Shown here: positions 9,101 through 16,655 of the stretch, piece by piece
How positions within the stretch are numbered: position 1 is the first letter of the stretch
How the letters are laid out: the number at the start of each line of letters is the position of its first letter
Assembly (NCBI GenBank): GCA_964489715.1
Contig: CAZBAK010000022.1
Span: 1 to 26,385 of the forward strand
Source of the DNA: Tissierella_A sp964489715
GTDB lineage: Bacteria > Bacillota > Clostridia > Tissierellales > Tissierellaceae
Length of the DNA: 26,385 bases
Direction: 5' to 3'
Program-made: the position numbers and the translations under genes
Notes under the pieces: generated by a model
Databases searched by the model: none
What the model saw: only the letters and a program-made list of their open reading frames with translations
Told to the model about the DNA's origin: nothing

Positions 9101-10406
9101 CGCATATGGATTTGTAAAAAAATATTTTGAACATAAAGAACTATTTGTTAATCCTGCTGAAATAAATCGTCTAGTTAAGGGATGTACAGGTATAAAGAGA
9201 AGCTCAGGACAACATCCAGGGGGAGTCATGATTGTTCCAGATTATAAGGATATATTAGATTTTACTCCAATTCAATATCCTGCCAATGATAAAAAATCAG
9301 GAGTTATTACTACTCATTTTGATTATAATGCTATAAGTAGCAATATATTAAAATTGGATATATTAGGTCATGATGTGCCTACTATAATAAGAATGTTAGA
9401 AGATATAACAGGTATAGATCCTACATCTATACCTTTAGATGAAAAATCCACTATGGAACTATTTCACAGTGTTAAACCTTTAAATATAGAAGAAAAAGAT
9501 ATAAATTCTAAAGTTGGTACTTTGGGAATACCTGAGTTTGGAACAAAATTTGTAAGGCAGATGTTAATTGAAACTAAGCCTACAACATTTTCAGAACTGG
9601 TAAGAATAAGTGGTCTTTCCCATGGAACAGACGTATGGATTAATAATGCTCAAAATTTAGTAAAGAGCAATACAGCAACTTTATCTCAAGTTATATCTAC
9701 AAGAGAAGATATAATGATAACTTTAATAAATGCTGGATTAGATAAGAAAAAAGCATTTTGGATTATGGAACATGTTAGAAAAGGAAAAGGACTTACAGAA
9801 GAAGAAGAAAAAGATATGAAGTCAATAAATTTACCAAGTTGGTATATAGAGTCTTGTAATAAAATAAAATATATGTTCCCTAAAGCTCATGCTGTAGCAT
9901 ATGTAATGATGTCTTTTAGAATAGCTTATTTTAAAGTTCACCATCCACAGGCTTTTTACGCAACTTACTTTACTACAAAAGCTGCTGATTTTGATGCTCA
10001 ATTAATATTAGAGGGGGCAAATTCAGTTAATAAAAAAATACAAGAGCTTGAATCATTAGGCAATGACGCAACTGCTAAAGAAAAGAATCTTATAACTGTA
10101 CTTGAAGTCGTAAGAGAAATGTATGCTAGAGGCTTTAAATTTCAAAACGTAGACTTGTATAAATCAGACAGTGATAAGTTTTTAATAGGAGATGAAGGAA
10201 TTATTCCACCTTTAAAAGGATTAGATGGAGTTGGAGAAAACGCTGCAAGAAATATTGTGGCAGAAAGAAAGATAAGCAGTTTTATATCTATTGAAGATCT
10301 CGTTAAAAGAGGTAAAGTTAGTAGAACTGTAATAGAGGCTTTAACAGATCATGGATGTTTAGATAACTTACCTCAGAGCAATCAAATTAGTCTTTTTAAT
10401 ATTTGA
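6153..10406 (+). CDS. polC: DNA polymerase III alpha subunit, Gram-positive PolC type
   Basis: Replicative DNA polymerase with built-in proofreading, 1417 residues, close to the usual size of about 1440. In order: N-terminal domain; OB-fold region about 220-310; PHP domain from about residue 320 (VELHLHTKMS, AVTDHGVVQ); a DEDD-type 3'-5' exonuclease inserted in the PHP domain, with DIETTG at about 408 and HNANFDVGF; then the palm with GSRGSVGSSF at about 862. A zinc-finger CPNC (about 890) and CPNCG (about 914) pair follows, then the catalytic EPDIDLNF at about 943. A helix-hairpin-helix-like KGLDGVGENAA lies near the end. AGGAGGA at 6137-6143 supports ATG 6153. proS, often between ispG and polC, is absent. 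Confidence 0.98.
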   Translation: MEIISLNKIIKEEKYSHLLSVPINITNIRIDKEKMDLHINLESSEIVSYKYFLEIEKYFENLFEEFNLRLKIKYNTNIEFDKNRKLYIQNIKEFINSLIPSSISWIEELSYDFTNNNLSLEFPNEMSFLSLEKQGTLRRLKDKVKYELNLDLKSSKNICNEYNSNFLQDRLDEEKVFSKTILENTIPASSKKGSKLKSSNYSFGKAIKGEPMDISEINLQTGSCVIKGEVFDIDFREIRGNKTIVTFYITDKKDSTLVKVFLKNEEAENLLDNLEEEAYVVLQGDVIYDNFSRCQVVMLKSLKPLAKIERLDSSPEKRVELHLHTKMSSMDGITTVNKLIEQAHKWGHKAVAVTDHGVVQAFPEAMQMSKKLGIKVLYGVEGYLVNDKKEIISGLDYSKNYEEFVIFDIETTGLSAINDSITEIGAIKIKNGQVIDSFSHLVNPERPIPEFITKLTGITDEMVEEKPTIENIIPLFKEFITDSVLIAHNANFDVGFIRENLKKVKMELANPVLDTLELSRAVFPDLKNHKLNTLAKHLDINLENHHRALDDAEATKDIFLKIMELLEDKGIDDLDSLNHLNVNKDITKDSVYHVTILAKNLVGLKNLYRLISDSHIKYFHRRPRISKSLLEENREGLLIGSACEAGELFKALTSNRSYSEVRNIVKFYDYLEIQPLDNNKHLLRNGIMKNYEQLQNLNKKIYDLGRKYNKIVVATGDVHFLNPEDEVYRRILMTGQGFSDAEDQAPLYFKTTDEMLKEFDYLGEDIAREVVIDNTNLINDMIENIQPIPEGTYPPVIEGSEQELKDITYKKAYEIYGNPLPEIVEKRLCRELNSIIENGYAVMYIISQKLVWKSIEDGYLVGSRGSVGSSFVATMSGITEVNPLEPHYICPNCKFSEFFEGGSIASGSDLPDKDCPNCGSFLNKDGQDIPFEVFLGFEGDKEPDIDLNFAGEYQSVAHKYTEELFGEDYVFRAGTIGTIADKTAYGFVKKYFEHKELFVNPAEINRLVKGCTGIKRSSGQHPGGVMIVPDYKDILDFTPIQYPANDKKSGVITTHFDYNAISSNILKLDILGHDVPTIIRMLEDITGIDPTSIPLDEKSTMELFHSVKPLNIEEKDINSKVGTLGIPEFGTKFVRQMLIETKPTTFSELVRISGLSHGTDVWINNAQNLVKSNTATLSQVISTREDIMITLINAGLDKKKAFWIMEHVRKGKGLTEEEEKDMKSINLPSWYIESCNKIKYMFPKAHAVAYVMMSFRIAYFKVHHPQAFYATYFTTKAADFDAQLILEGANSVNKKIQELESLGNDATAKEKNLITVLEVVREMYARGFKFQNVDLYKSDSDKFLIGDEGIIPPLKGLDGVGENAARNIVAERKISSFISIEDLVKRGKVSRTVIEALTDHGCLDNLPQSNQISLFNI

Positions 10407-10431
10407 TTTTTCAAGATTTGCATGATATAAT
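10403..10431 (+). promoter_or_regulatory. Sigma-A promoter with extended -10 for the rimP-nusA-infB operon
   Basis: TTGATT (10403-10408), a 17-bp spacer, then TATAAT (10426-10431), preceded by the TG of an extended -10 (TGATATAAT). The -35 box overlaps the last bases of polC. Transcription would begin near 10438, about 25 bases ahead of the leader hairpin. Confidence 0.8.
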
Positions 10432-10463
10432 TAAAAGTAATATTAAAAAGGTTTTCTATCAGA

Positions 10464-10493
10464 AAGAGTGGGCTAGCCCACTCTTGATTTTTT
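10464..10493 (+). terminator. Terminator hairpin in the rimP-nusA leader
   Basis: AAGAGTGGGCT (10464-10474) and AGCCCACTCTT (10475-10485) form a perfect 22-base palindrome, followed by GA and six T residues (10488-10493). It can end polC transcripts. Because it also lies downstream of the promoter at 10403-10431, it would act as a leader attenuator on rimP transcripts as well. A small upstream hairpin (TTTCT 10453-10457 with AGAAA 10461-10465) overlaps its base and could compete with it. Confidence 0.85.
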
Positions 10494-10514
10494 ATAAATT
10501 TCTGCAATTCGGAG

Positions 10515-10985
10515 GTGTTTGAAATAAATAAAAGAGAAATGCTTAAAATAGTAAGAAGTATTAGTAGCAGTATAACTGAGAGATTGGAATATGATTTGGT
10601 GGATATTGAATATAAAAAAGAAATGGGAAGTTATTTCTTAAGAGTTTTTATAGATAAGCCAGGAGGAGTAACTTTAGATGATTGTCAGAAGGTAAGTAAA
10701 GAATTAAGTGATAAATTAGATGAAAAAGATCCTATAAAAGAAGAATATTATTTAGAAGTGTCATCTCCTGGTCTAGATAGACCACTTAAAACAGATAGGG
10801 ATTTAGAACGAAACTTAGAAAAAGATGTTGAAATAGGTCTTTATAGACCTTTTGAAAGTAAGAAAAATTATGAAGGCGAGCTAAAAGGCTATTCTAAAGA
10901 ATATGTGGCCATAAAAGAAGATGATAAGACAATAGAAATACCCAGAGAATATATTTCAATTATAAAATTGAGTATTAAATTTTAG
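10515..10985 (+). CDS. rimP: Ribosome maturation factor RimP
   Basis: Assists 30S subunit assembly. The two-domain family pattern is plain: LVDIEYKKEMGSYFLRVFID, then TLDDCQKVSKELSDKLDE, the conserved YLEVSSPGLDRPLK, and a C-terminal SH3-like beta domain. It is first in the nusA operon, as in most bacteria. The start is uncertain. GTG 10515 gives 156 residues, but it lies inside the GGAGGTG Shine-Dalgarno (10511-10517). ATG 10539 gives 148 residues but has no properly placed site. The codon six bases after the site is ATA at 10524 (153 residues), whose product length best matches the family N-terminus. The coordinates given are the outer bound. The identity of the gene is not in doubt. Confidence 0.9.
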   Translation: MFEINKREMLKIVRSISSSITERLEYDLVDIEYKKEMGSYFLRVFIDKPGGVTLDDCQKVSKELSDKLDEKDPIKEEYYLEVSSPGLDRPLKTDRDLERNLEKDVEIGLYRPFESKKNYEGELKGYSKEYVAIKEDDKTIEIPREYISIIKLSIKF

Positions 10986-10995
10986 GAGGTTGATC

Positions 10996-12051
10996 ATGAA
11001 TCAGGATTTTATTAATGCCTTACATGAAATTGAGAAAGAAAAAGGCGTGTCTATAGATATTATATATGAAGCATTAGAATCAGCACTTATATCAAGCTAT
11101 AAGAAAAACTTTGGTGCTTCACAAAATGTAATAGTTGAAATAGATAAAGTGACAGGAAAGACTAAAGTATATGCTATAAAAGATGTAGTAGAAGAAGTTG
11201 AAGATGAATATTTACAAATAAGTTTGCAAAAAGCTAAAGAGATAGATGAACTTTATGAACTAGGAGATGTTTTAAGACTTGAAATCACTCCAAAAGATTT
11301 TGGTAGAATAGCAGCTCAAACTGCAAAACAAGTGGTAATACAAAGAATAAAAGATGCAGAAAGAGACGTTATCTATGATGAGTTTATAAATAGAGAGAAT
11401 GAAATAATTACAGGTATGATTCAAAGAATATCAAAAAACAATGTGTTTATTGACTTGGGTAAAACTGAAGGAGTTTTACCCCCAACAGAACAAATAGAAG
11501 GTGAAATCTATGAGCAATCTGATAGACTTAAGTTATTAGTAGTAGAAGTAAAGAAAACTACTAAAGGTCCTCAAATAATTTTATCTAGATCTCATCCAAA
11601 TCTAGTAAAAAGACTCTTTGAATTAGAAGTTCCAGAAATAAATAAGGGTATAGTTGAAATTTACTCTATAGCAAGAGAAGCAGGCTTTAGAACTAAGATA
11701 GCAGTTTATTCTAAAGATCCAGATGTAGATCCATTAGGAGCTTGTGTAGGTTTTCAAGGAAGCAGAGTGAAAACAATAGTGGAGGAGCTAAATGGAGAAA
11801 AGATAGATATTGTAATTTGGAATAATGACGTGGAAACTTTTATTGGGAATAGCTTAAGTCCTTCTCAAGTAATAAAAGTAGAAGCAAATGAAAAGGAAAA
11901 ATCTGCACTTGTTGTGGTTCCGGATTATCAATTATCACTTGCAATAGGAAAAGAAGGTCAAAATGCAAGACTTGCAGCAAAACTAACCAATTGGAAAATA
12001 GATATAAAATCTGAGACTCAGTACAAAGAAAGTATTAAAGAAAAAGAATAA
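10996..12051 (+). CDS. nusA: Transcription termination/antitermination factor NusA
   Basis: RNA polymerase-binding factor that stimulates pausing and intrinsic termination. It has 351 residues, near the B. subtilis length. The domains are an N-terminal RNAP-binding region (1-130; ALESALISSYKKNFG), an S1 domain from about 135 (ITGMIQRISKNNVFIDLG), KH1 with the VGFQGSRVK loop, and KH2 with LAIGKEGQNARLAAKL at about 315-330. There are no extra C-terminal acidic repeats. ATG 10996 is chosen over the in-frame TTG at 10990 because TAGGAGG (10983-10989), which overlaps the rimP stop, is six bases before it. NusA could regulate its own operon through the leader terminator at 10464-10493. Confidence 0.97.
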   Translation: MNQDFINALHEIEKEKGVSIDIIYEALESALISSYKKNFGASQNVIVEIDKVTGKTKVYAIKDVVEEVEDEYLQISLQKAKEIDELYELGDVLRLEITPKDFGRIAAQTAKQVVIQRIKDAERDVIYDEFINRENEIITGMIQRISKNNVFIDLGKTEGVLPPTEQIEGEIYEQSDRLKLLVVEVKKTTKGPQIILSRSHPNLVKRLFELEVPEINKGIVEIYSIAREAGFRTKIAVYSKDPDVDPLGACVGFQGSRVKTIVEELNGEKIDIVIWNNDVETFIGNSLSPSQVIKVEANEKEKSALVVVPDYQLSLAIGKEGQNARLAAKLTNWKIDIKSETQYKESIKEKE

Positions 12052-12060
12052 GGTGGTCAA

Positions 12061-12327
12061 ATGAAAAAAAAGAAAATACCTTTAAGAAAATGTTTGGGTT
12101 GTCAAGAAAATAAAAGTAAAAAAGAATTAATTCGAATTGTTAAAACACCTGAGAATGAAATAGTGGTAGATTTAACAGGAAAAGTAAATGGTCGTGGAGC
12201 TTATATATGTAATGATAAAGAATGTTTTAAAAAAGCTGTAAAATCAAATAGAATATCAAGAAGTTTACAAGCAGATATACCAAAAGATAAATTAGAAGAA
12301 TTAGAAAAAGAAATAAAAACTGATTGA
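12061..12327 (+). CDS. ylxR: YlxR family protein (DUF448), reported RNase P modulator
   Basis: Small basic RNA-binding protein of 88 residues, always found beside nusA and infB. Characteristic features are RKCLGCQ near the start, ELIRIVKTP and the GRGAYIC motif at residues 44-50. Four cysteines (C11, C14, C50, C55) are arranged as two pairs. The B. subtilis homologue has been reported to bind RNase P RNA and modulate its activity (name RnpM); that function is transferred by homology. AAGGTGG at 12050-12056 overlaps the nusA stop and precedes the ATG. The usual next gene, ylxQ, encoding an L7Ae-like protein, is missing. Confidence 0.93.
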   Translation: MKKKKIPLRKCLGCQENKSKKELIRIVKTPENEIVVDLTGKVNGRGAYICNDKECFKKAVKSNRISRSLQADIPKDKLEELEKEIKTD

Positions 12328-12362
12328 ATAAAACATCTTTAGATATTTTAAGGGGGCATTAT

Positions 12363-14402
12363 ATGACAAAGATGAGAATATATGAAATAGCAAGAGAGTT
12401 AGAAATGAGCAGTAAAGAACTTATAGAAAAAATAGAAGACTTAGACATAAATGTTAAAAGTCATATGAGTTCGTTAACCAGTGAAGAAGCTGGATTAATT
12501 AAGGAATTATTATCAAATGAGGAGGAACAAATTATAAAAACAGATAAAACACAAGAAAATAATAATAAAATCAATGATCAAGAAGAAGTAGAGGATAATG
12601 AAAGCGAATTATTAGAAGATGGTGACAAGGAAGAAACTAATGTCATAGAAATAGCTAGTGAAATAACAGTAAAAGATTTTGCAGACGAATTAAAGGTCAA
12701 TCCTTCAGAAATAATTACTAAACTAATTGGACAAGGCATGATGGTAAGTCAAAATGAACTTATTGATTTTGATACTGCTAGTTTGTTAGCTATAGATTTT
12801 GGGGTTGAGTTGAGTTTAAATGAAGACATAAAGGAAGAAGAGCTTGAAGAAGAAATTATGGCTGACCTGGATTTTGAAGATGATGAAAAAGATTTAAAAT
12901 CTCGACCGCCAGTGGTAACTGTAATGGGTCATGTAGACCATGGAAAAACTTCGCTATTAGATGCAATAAGGGAAAGTCATGTGACTACTAGTGAAGCTGG
13001 AGGAATAACACAACATATAGGTGCTTCAGTAGCAAGAGCCAATGGAAAAAACTTAGTGTTTTTAGATACTCCTGGCCATGAGGCTTTCACTTCAATGAGA
13101 GCTAGGGGAGCCAAAGTTACAGATATTGCTATATTAGTTGTTGCTGCCGATGATGGAGTAATGCCTCAAACCTTAGAAGCTATAAGTCATGCTAAAGCAG
13201 CTGAGGTTCCAATAATAGTTGCTATTAATAAAATGGACAAACCAACTGCTAATTTAGATAGGATAAAGCAAGAGTTAGTAGAAAATGGATTGTTACCAGA
13301 AGATTGGGGTGGGGATACTATAACAGTTCCAGTATCTGCTAAAAATAGAGAAGGTATCGATGAATTATTAGAGATGGTAGTATTAGTTGCAGAAATCCAA
13401 GAATTAAAAGCTAATCCTAATAGAAAAGCAATAGGGGTTGTAGTAGAAGCACAACTTGATAAGGGAAAGGGTCCCCTTGCAACAGTGTTAGTTCAGAAAG
13501 GTACTTTAAAGGTAGGAGATATGGTTGTATCTGGAACTGCTAGTGGTAGAATAAGAGCAATGTTAGACCATAATGGTAAGGATATGAAAAAAGCTACCCC
13601 TTCAATTCCAGCTGTGATTTTAGGACTTTCAGAAGTACCTAATGCAGGAGAATTGATATATGCAGTAAAAGATGAAAAAACAGCACGTTATTATGCTAAT
13701 GAAAGAAAAAACCAATTAAGAGAAAGACAATTTAAACTTGATGATAGAGTTACTTTAGAAAATCTATTTGAAACTATAAAAGATGGTAATATTCAAGAAT
13801 TAAATATAATTATAAAGGCAGATGTAAGAGGTTCTATGGAAGCCTTAAGTCAATCATTACAAAAGTTAGATATTGAAGAAGAAGTTAAAGTAAATATGAT
13901 ACACGGTGGAATAGGTGGAATTACTGAAAGTGATATAATGTTAGCTGCAGCTTCAAATGCTATAGTAATAGGATTTAATGTAAGACCAAACTTAAATGCA
14001 TTAGAAGAAGCTAGAAGAGAAAATGTTGATATAAGAACATATAGAGTAATATATGAGGCTATAGAAGATATTCAAAAAGCTGTAAGAGGTATGCTTGCTC
14101 CTACTATAGTAGAAGAAGTATTAGGACGTGCAGAAGTTAGGGCAACTTTTAGATTACCAAATAATAACAGTATAGCAGGTATTTATGTTTTAAATGGAAA
14201 AATAACACGTAGATCCAAAATAAGATTATTAAGAAATGACATAGTTATGTTTGAAGGAGATATTTCTTCATTAAAAAGATTTAAAGATGATGTAAGAGAA
14301 GTAGCATCTGGTTATGAAGCAGGTATAGGTCTTGATAACTATAATGATCTTAAAGAAGGCGATATGCTAGAAGCGTATATATTAAAAGAAGTACAAAGAT
14401 AG
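12363..14402 (+). CDS. infB: Translation initiation factor IF-2
   Basis: GTPase that delivers initiator tRNA and promotes subunit joining. Two IF2N modules lie at the N-terminus (RIYEIARELEMSS and VKDFADELKVNPSEI), joined by an acidic linker. The G domain follows, with GHVDHGKT (189-196), DTPGHEAF and NKMD. Beta-barrel domain II, domain III and the fMet-tRNA-binding domain IV complete the protein (GRAEVRATFRLP and later). The 679 residues put it among the shorter IF2 forms. ATG 12363 has AAGGGGGC at 12350-12357. A TTG at 12324 in the same frame would overlap ylxR and has no ribosome-binding site, so I reject it. It starts 35 bases after ylxR. Confidence 0.97.
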   Translation: MTKMRIYEIARELEMSSKELIEKIEDLDINVKSHMSSLTSEEAGLIKELLSNEEEQIIKTDKTQENNNKINDQEEVEDNESELLEDGDKEETNVIEIASEITVKDFADELKVNPSEIITKLIGQGMMVSQNELIDFDTASLLAIDFGVELSLNEDIKEEELEEEIMADLDFEDDEKDLKSRPPVVTVMGHVDHGKTSLLDAIRESHVTTSEAGGITQHIGASVARANGKNLVFLDTPGHEAFTSMRARGAKVTDIAILVVAADDGVMPQTLEAISHAKAAEVPIIVAINKMDKPTANLDRIKQELVENGLLPEDWGGDTITVPVSAKNREGIDELLEMVVLVAEIQELKANPNRKAIGVVVEAQLDKGKGPLATVLVQKGTLKVGDMVVSGTASGRIRAMLDHNGKDMKKATPSIPAVILGLSEVPNAGELIYAVKDEKTARYYANERKNQLRERQFKLDDRVTLENLFETIKDGNIQELNIIIKADVRGSMEALSQSLQKLDIEEEVKVNMIHGGIGGITESDIMLAAASNAIVIGFNVRPNLNALEEARRENVDIRTYRVIYEAIEDIQKAVRGMLAPTIVEEVLGRAEVRATFRLPNNNSIAGIYVLNGKITRRSKIRLLRNDIVMFEGDISSLKRFKDDVREVASGYEAGIGLDNYNDLKEGDMLEAYILKEVQR

Positions 14403-14414
14403 AGAGGTGCTTTA

Positions 14415-14789
14415 ATGAATAATAAAAGAATAAATAGAATTTCTGAAGAAGTTAAAAAAGCATTGTCTGAAATACTATTCAATGGTTTAAAGGATCCAAG
14501 AGTTACATCTATGACTACAATAACTGATGTAAATGTAACCAAGGATTTATCTTATGCCAACATATATGTTTCAGTTTTAGGTGATGAAAAAGAAAAAAAT
14601 GATTCATTAGATGGATTAAGAAATGCTAAAGGTTTTATTAGAAGTGAAATAGGTAAGAAGGTTAATTTAAGACATGTTCCAGAACCGATATTCCATTTGG
14701 ATGAAACTATAGAACATGCAAGTCATATCTCAGACCTAATAGAGAAAGTTAAGAAAGAAGATAATAATAGAGGTAAGGGAAATGAATAA
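14415..14789 (+). CDS. rbfA: 30S ribosome-binding factor RbfA
   Basis: KH-like assembly factor that binds the small subunit near helix 1 of 16S rRNA during cold adaptation and maturation. It has 124 residues, the usual size. The family pattern RINRISEEVKKALSEIL, then LKDPRVTSMTTITDVNVTKDLSYANIYVSVLG, then LRHVPEPIFHLDETIEH is complete. ATG 14415 follows GAGGTG at 14404-14409. Its last eight bases overlap the start of nrnA, which indicates translational coupling. It follows infB directly, the conserved order. Confidence 0.96.
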   Translation: MNNKRINRISEEVKKALSEILFNGLKDPRVTSMTTITDVNVTKDLSYANIYVSVLGDEKEKNDSLDGLRNAKGFIRSEIGKKVNLRHVPEPIFHLDETIEHASHISDLIEKVKKEDNNRGKGNE

Positions 14790-15759
14790 AAAAAACATAG
14801 AAGCTATTGAGGAAGCTATATCTCTAATTGAAAAAAGTAACAATGTTTTTATAGCTTCTCATACAAATCCTGATGGAGATAGTCTAGGTTCAAGTATAGC
14901 GTTGACATTGGCTTTAAGAAAAATAGAAAAGAGAGTTTTCTTATTAAAAAGTGATATAATACCAAATGATTTTAAATTTCTACCAGGAATTAATCTTATA
15001 GAAAAATATGATGATTTAGATGCTATAGATTTATTTATTGCTTTAGACTGTGGAGATAAGGACAGATTAGGAGATAACAAAGAAATTTTTGAAAAAAGTA
15101 GAAATACTATAAATATAGACCATCATATAAGTAATAATAACTTTAGTGATATAAACATAGTAGATTCTAGTTCTTCAGCTACTGGAGAACTAGTTTATAG
15201 ATTAATTAAGCAGATGAATATAGAAATAGATAAAGATATAGCTACAAACTTATATACTGCACTAAGTACAGATACAGGAAGTTTTAAATATGAGAGTGTA
15301 AGCTCCGATACTCATCGAATAGCTGCTGATTTATTAGATCAAGGTATAGATAAAAAGATGATTAATATAAAGCTATATGAAAATATGAGTTTTATCAGAA
15401 TGAAATTATTTATTAAATCCTTAACAACCCTTGAAACTTTTAATGATGGTAAAATTGCAATAGTAATAGTAACACAAGAAATGCTAAAAGAAACAGGAGC
15501 AGATTTGGAAGACACAGAAGGTATAATATCTTTTATTAGAAAAATAAAAACGGTGGAAGTTGCCTGTATTTTAAAAGAAATAGATATAAAAAATATAAAG
15601 GTAAGTATGAGAACTAAGGAATATTTAGATGCTTCAAAAATTTGTAATAAATTTAGCGGTGGAGGACACAAGAGAGCTGCAGGATGTACTATTAATGAGG
15701 ATATAGAAAAAACCAAAGAACTAATAGTAAAATCAATACAAGAAGATATGGGTTATTAA
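14782..15759 (+). CDS. nrnA: DHH/DHHA1 phosphoesterase, NrnA-type nanoRNase/pAp phosphatase
   Basis: Degrades short oligoribonucleotides and, in characterised homologues, 3'-phosphoadenosine 5'-phosphate; some relatives act on c-di-AMP products. Metal-binding motifs are SHTNPDGDSLGSS (H27, D31, D33), ALDCGDKDRLG and the DHH at 113-115 (NIDHHISNN). The substrate-binding DHHA1 domain ends with SGGGHKRAAGC at about 292-302. The 325-residue length fits the family. It overlaps rbfA by eight bases and precedes truB by one base, the standard arrangement. Its context with PNPase suggests RNA turnover. Exact substrate preference cannot be read from sequence. Confidence 0.92.
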   Translation: MNKKNIEAIEEAISLIEKSNNVFIASHTNPDGDSLGSSIALTLALRKIEKRVFLLKSDIIPNDFKFLPGINLIEKYDDLDAIDLFIALDCGDKDRLGDNKEIFEKSRNTINIDHHISNNNFSDINIVDSSSSATGELVYRLIKQMNIEIDKDIATNLYTALSTDTGSFKYESVSSDTHRIAADLLDQGIDKKMINIKLYENMSFIRMKLFIKSLTTLETFNDGKIAIVIVTQEMLKETGADLEDTEGIISFIRKIKTVEVACILKEIDIKNIKVSMRTKEYLDASKICNKFSGGGHKRAAGCTINEDIEKTKELIVKSIQEDMGY

Positions 15760-15760
15760 T

Positions 15761-16645
15761 ATGAATGGTATAATAAATTTCTATAAACCCAAAGGGATGA
15801 CTTCACATGGAGCAGTAAGTTTTTTTAGAAAATTGTTAAATATTAAAAGGATAGGTCATACTGGCACTTTAGATCCAAATGCAGAAGGAGTATTACCAAT
15901 ATGTATAGGTAAGGCTACTAGAGTATCTGAGTATCTTTTATCAGCAGATAAGGAATATTTAGGAGAATTAACTTTAGGAAAAGCTACTGATACTCAAGAT
16001 GGAGATGGAGAGACAATAAAAGAATCTTTTAAAAAAGTTAGTGAAGAAGAAATAAGAACTATATTTAATAATTATAAGGGAGATATTTTGCAAGTGCCTC
16101 CTATGTACTCAGCTTTAAAACAAAATGGGAAAAAATTATATGAATTAGCTCGAGAGGGTAAGACTGTAGAAAGAGCTGCCAGACCTATTACAATTTATGA
16201 ATTGGAAATAAAAAATATAGATAATAATAGGAAAATAGAATTTCTTGCAAGATGTTCTAAAGGTACATATATTAGAACCTTGTGCAATGATATAGGTGAA
16301 GATTTAGGTACATTTGGATACATGTCAAATCTATTGAGAGTTTCTGTAGGTCCATTCAAAATAAAAAACTCATATAGAAAAGAAGATTTAGAGAAAATGA
16401 GTATATCTCAACTAGAAAAAATACTTTTGCCAATAGATTTTGCTTTAATGGATTTTGAATCTATAGTAATAAAAGATGACTTATATAAAAGGCTCGTTAA
16501 TGGAGTAAAAATAGAAATAGAAAATAATAAAATAGATTTGGAAACTATTTTAAGAGTGTATTCAAATAATGAATTTATTGGTCTTGGAAATATTATAGAA
16601 AAAAATGGTATAAGTTTATTAAAAATGAAAAAAGTATTTGTTTAA
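15761..16645 (+). CDS. truB: tRNA pseudouridine(55) synthase
   Basis: Makes pseudouridine 55 in the T loop of tRNAs. The catalytic motif GHTGTLDPNAEGVLP holds the active-site Asp at residue 38. The N-terminal NFYKPKGMTSHGAV and the central PPMYSALKQNGKKLYELAREG and CSKGTYIRTLCNDIG are all typical. A C-terminal PUA-like segment completes the 294 residues. The start ATG is one base after the nrnA stop and lacks a strong Shine-Dalgarno (only a weak AGAAGA upstream), so translation is probably coupled to nrnA. ribF follows closely. Confidence 0.96.
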   Translation: MNGIINFYKPKGMTSHGAVSFFRKLLNIKRIGHTGTLDPNAEGVLPICIGKATRVSEYLLSADKEYLGELTLGKATDTQDGDGETIKESFKKVSEEEIRTIFNNYKGDILQVPPMYSALKQNGKKLYELAREGKTVERAARPITIYELEIKNIDNNRKIEFLARCSKGTYIRTLCNDIGEDLGTFGYMSNLLRVSVGPFKIKNSYRKEDLEKMSISQLEKILLPIDFALMDFESIVIKDDLYKRLVNGVKIEIENNKIDLETILRVYSNNEFIGLGNIIEKNGISLLKMKKVFV

Positions 16646-16655
16646 GGTGGTTAAG

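Noticed and set aside
12324..12363. TTG 12324 as start of infB
   Set aside because: It overlaps the end of ylxR and lacks a ribosome-binding site. The AAGGGGGC site supports ATG 12363.
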